DNA from: JBAZOB01 sp041648895
GTDB taxonomy: Bacteria > Patescibacteriota > JAHJAL01
Length of the DNA: 16,354 nt
Direction of reading: 5' to 3'
NCBI GenBank assembly: GCA_041648895.1
Contig: JBAZOB010000028.1
Location: 1 to 16,354 of the forward strand
A program made the translations under genes and the position numbers. The first letter of the stretch is position 1. Each line of letters opens with the position of its first letter. The notes beneath the pieces are model-generated. The model made no database searches. It worked only from the letters and a program-made list of their open reading frames with translations, and was not told where the DNA came from. Of this stretch, positions 14,553 through 16,354 are shown one piece after another.

Positions 14553-14747
14553 ATGACGAATTGCAAATTACAAATGACGAATTTGATTGGTCATATATCA
14601 TTTATTTTAATTATATGGCTAGCCATAAAACTTACCATTATTAGACAGATCCACCATAACAGCACCGGCCATACATTTGCTGCCATTAATTAAAATAAAT
14701 GATATATGACCAATCAAATTCGTCATTTGTAATTTGCAATTCGTCAT
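14553..14747. repeat. giant perfect inverted repeat between the DUF4012 gene and gyrB (61-bp arms)
   Basis: Bases 14553-14613 are the exact reverse complement of 14687-14747, 61 of 61 positions, around a 73-nt centre. Pairing stops at 14614/14686. AATTCGTCAT occurs twice in the right arm (14717-14726, 14738-14747) and a third time just outside (14752-14761), with two complements in the left arm. The centre contains a further perfect 14-bp palindrome, TATGGCTAGCCATA (14614-14627). No target-site duplication is evident. It begins 19 bp after the DUF4012 stop codon. In RNA it would form a very stable 61-bp hairpin. It accounts for most of the 310-bp gap, which contains no gene that I can support. 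Confidence 0.97.
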
Positions 14748-14766
14748 TCCTAATTCGTCATACTTA

Positions 14767-16354
14767 CTAAAACTTCATTTCCAACTCATAATCTCGCTTT
14801 AAATCATCTTTAAATACCAAATCGCCATTTTCCTCCGTCGGTTCAAAAGAAACATTGGTCACTGACCGACCGTTAGTATTTATTTTAAGCATATAATCAA
14901 TCTCGCGTCGTCCTGACTGTTTCTGAACATATAATAGATAATCATCTTTAACTTTAAAAGGTAAAAGATATTTATATTTAACTACCGAAATATCCCACGG
15001 ATCAGTCACCACCCAGTTAGCAAAAACTGTTTTACCACTTTCTTCATATACTTTAGTATTGGCTAAACCAGCCTCTTTGAAAACCGGATCATAAGTTATT
15101 ACCTGATCCTCACCGATCACAATTCCCTCCGCGTTTTTAAAACCATCCACCGCCAATAACTCACTGCCCAGCGGCACATACACTCGCAGATAATCATAGT
15201 TAGCATAATTCGGCCAAGTCCAGTCTTCTATATTTCGCCTCGTTATCTCTAAATCAACCACCACACTACCATCTGACATTATCTCCACATTCTCCCGCAC
15301 CGCCTCTTTGATATATAGATCACTCTTGCGCCCCCCAATATTGGCATGAATCATGGATAAATAATCCTCGGCCACTGGCGTTTGTACTATATTTCCTCCC
15401 CAACCCATCTCATCAATTAGCTTTTCCACTTCATCATTATAAACAAACAACATGACGTGTTTCTCATACATTAAATCCAAACACATCTGCCAAAATTCCG
15501 CTTTTTTGTCATCAGGCAAATTCTGCATCCGTTCCATCAAAATTGGCACTAAATCAGCCAATATTTTTTTGGGTTTATTCTCAGTTCGATCATAATCCAG
15601 CTCAATCTTGCGTTGCACCGTCTCGGCAAAATTATCACCCGTCAACACCACGTCATATTCATCCATTTTGACTGACCCGGTCATATCCAATAATCGATTC
15701 ACCACTTCCGGTGTAAAAGCGATTACCCCGTCAACCGTATACCCACCCTCCTTTTCGTACATCCGGACAATATTATCCGCCGAAGTTGGCCAATCAGGAT
15801 ACCAATTAGCATCCCGCATTCCCCATTCCTCAGTCATTAGGTTAATCGGATAAGGTGGATCAATTTGCTCAATAATCTGTCCATCCGGGTTATAAATATC
15901 ATCAAAACGTAAATCAGTCATCTGGCCATTATCAAAAGTGGCGATGCCGTAACTGCCAATGAATCCTCCCGTTGGCCTGATTTCATTGTAATTTTGAAAA
16001 ATAAGCAAATAAGTAGCCGGCACATCTTTGCCTAACAAATCATCAGCATGTTGAAAAAAACTATTAATACCCTGTAAAACATTTAGATAACGAGGGGCGT
16101 CCTGTTTGGCCATCGCGTACATCGGTTTATATTCATTGGGAATTAAATCCTCGTTGATACCTTCAAACACTTCCATTGAATAGGTTAACTCGCTAGCCGA
16201 CTGATCAACAAATCCACTGACCCGTTCCAGCACCGGAAAAACGTTATCATTAGTTTGCTTATTATCAAGAATATTGAACAACAAGCCTGAAAAATCATTA
16301 CCCGAATAATCAACCATTTCCTGCATCGCCAAAGACAGAAATTTTGCCCCCGAG
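14767..16354 (-). CDS. DUF4012 domain-containing protein (partial, N-terminus outside window)
   Basis: The reading frame is open to the window edge, so the gene is cut at its 5' end. A TTG at 16330-16332 could be taken as a start, but the frame continues upstream of it without a stop. The visible ~528 residues contain the DUF4012 hallmarks FQNYNEIRPTGGFIGSYG (coded around 15947-16000) and RDANWYPDWPTSA further on, followed by an aspartate-rich, beta-strand-rich C-terminal part. Members in Gram-positive bacteria and Patescibacteria are usually anchored by an N-terminal membrane segment, which would be outside this window. Their function is not established; an extracytoplasmic envelope role is usually assumed. 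The stop is TAG, followed after 19 bp by the large palindrome. No other gene of the window is clearly cotranscribed with it. Confidence 0.92.
   Translation of the reverse strand, partial: SGAKFLSLAMQEMVDYSGNDFSGLLFNILDNKQTNDNVFPVLERVSGFVDQSASELTYSMEVFEGINEDLIPNEYKPMYAMAKQDAPRYLNVLQGINSFFQHADDLLGKDVPATYLLIFQNYNEIRPTGGFIGSYGIATFDNGQMTDLRFDDIYNPDGQIIEQIDPPYPINLMTEEWGMRDANWYPDWPTSADNIVRMYEKEGGYTVDGVIAFTPEVVNRLLDMTGSVKMDEYDVVLTGDNFAETVQRKIELDYDRTENKPKKILADLVPILMERMQNLPDDKKAEFWQMCLDLMYEKHVMLFVYNDEVEKLIDEMGWGGNIVQTPVAEDYLSMIHANIGGRKSDLYIKEAVRENVEIMSDGSVVVDLEITRRNIEDWTWPNYANYDYLRVYVPLGSELLAVDGFKNAEGIVIGEDQVITYDPVFKEAGLANTKVYEESGKTVFANWVVTDPWDISVVKYKYLLPFKVKDDYLLYVQKQSGRREIDYMLKINTNGRSVTNVSFEPTEENGDLVFKDDLKRDYELEMKF

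Noticed and set aside
14553..14747. Target-site duplication around the 61-bp-arm palindrome
   Set aside because: The flanks (ending CAATACC on the left, starting TCCTAAT or ACTTACT on the right) share no direct repeat.
14553..14761. CRISPR array
   Set aside because: The repeated decamer is short and partly inverted, with spacing of 21 and 14 bp, and there is no regular repeat-spacer pattern and no cas gene.
16330..16332. TTG as the start codon of the DUF4012 gene
   Set aside because: The frame stays open to the window edge, no ribosome site precedes the TTG, and DUF4012 proteins normally have more N-terminal sequence including a membrane anchor. The gene is treated as partial.
1..16354. Recoded UGA (code 25, as in Gracilibacteria or Absconditabacteria)
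   Set aside because: UGA ends der and infB exactly where the families end, and no conserved gene contains an in-frame UGA.

Overview
The window looks like part of a Candidate Phyla Radiation (Patescibacteria) chromosome. This rests on an AT-rich, densely packed layout, a DUF4012 protein and an LCP-family protein, a DnaQ exonuclease joined to a degenerate DinG-like region, short intergenic gaps and few clear Shine-Dalgarno sequences. The genetic code is the standard bacterial one, since UGA ends der and infB. Lineage below Patescibacteria cannot be fixed from the sequence alone. Every gene but one is on the minus strand, and that strand is strongly G-rich over C, as expected of a leading strand.

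Layout in minus-strand transcription order, right to left. A partial DUF4012 envelope protein (14767-16354, cut by the window edge) is followed by a gap of about 310 bp. Most of that gap is a giant perfect palindrome with 61-bp arms. Next come gyrB and gyrA, 10 bp apart, which form the complete DNA gyrase. A second giant perfect palindrome (49-bp arms) starts just after the gyrA stop and is flanked by a 6-bp direct repeat. Then come infB (translation initiation factor IF-2), an exonuclease/DinG-like gene that overlaps infB by 4 bp, and der (ribosome-assembly GTPase) 17 bp further on.

The der 3' end overlaps by 15 bp the 3' end of lepB (signal peptidase I), the only plus-strand gene. lepB is divergent from an envelope operon across a 226-bp region that carries candidate promoters and a small repeat fragment. 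That operon encodes an LCP (LytR-CpsA-Psr) protein, a polytopic membrane protein of unknown function and an exported parvulin-type prolyl isomerase. A tRNA-Asp gene follows 51 bp after it.

The genes fall into two themes. One is core information processing (gyrase, IF-2, Der, DnaQ-like nuclease, tRNA-Asp). The other is envelope biogenesis and secretion (DUF4012, LCP, signal peptidase, prolyl isomerase, membrane protein). No defence system, CRISPR array, transposase or phage gene was found. The most unusual content is a set of related intergenic repeats: two perfect long palindromes placed just after stop codons, and a short chimeric fragment at 3331-3398 that carries sequence from both. The second notable item is the exonuclease, whose DinG helicase half keeps the family outline but appears to have lost its ATPase motifs.
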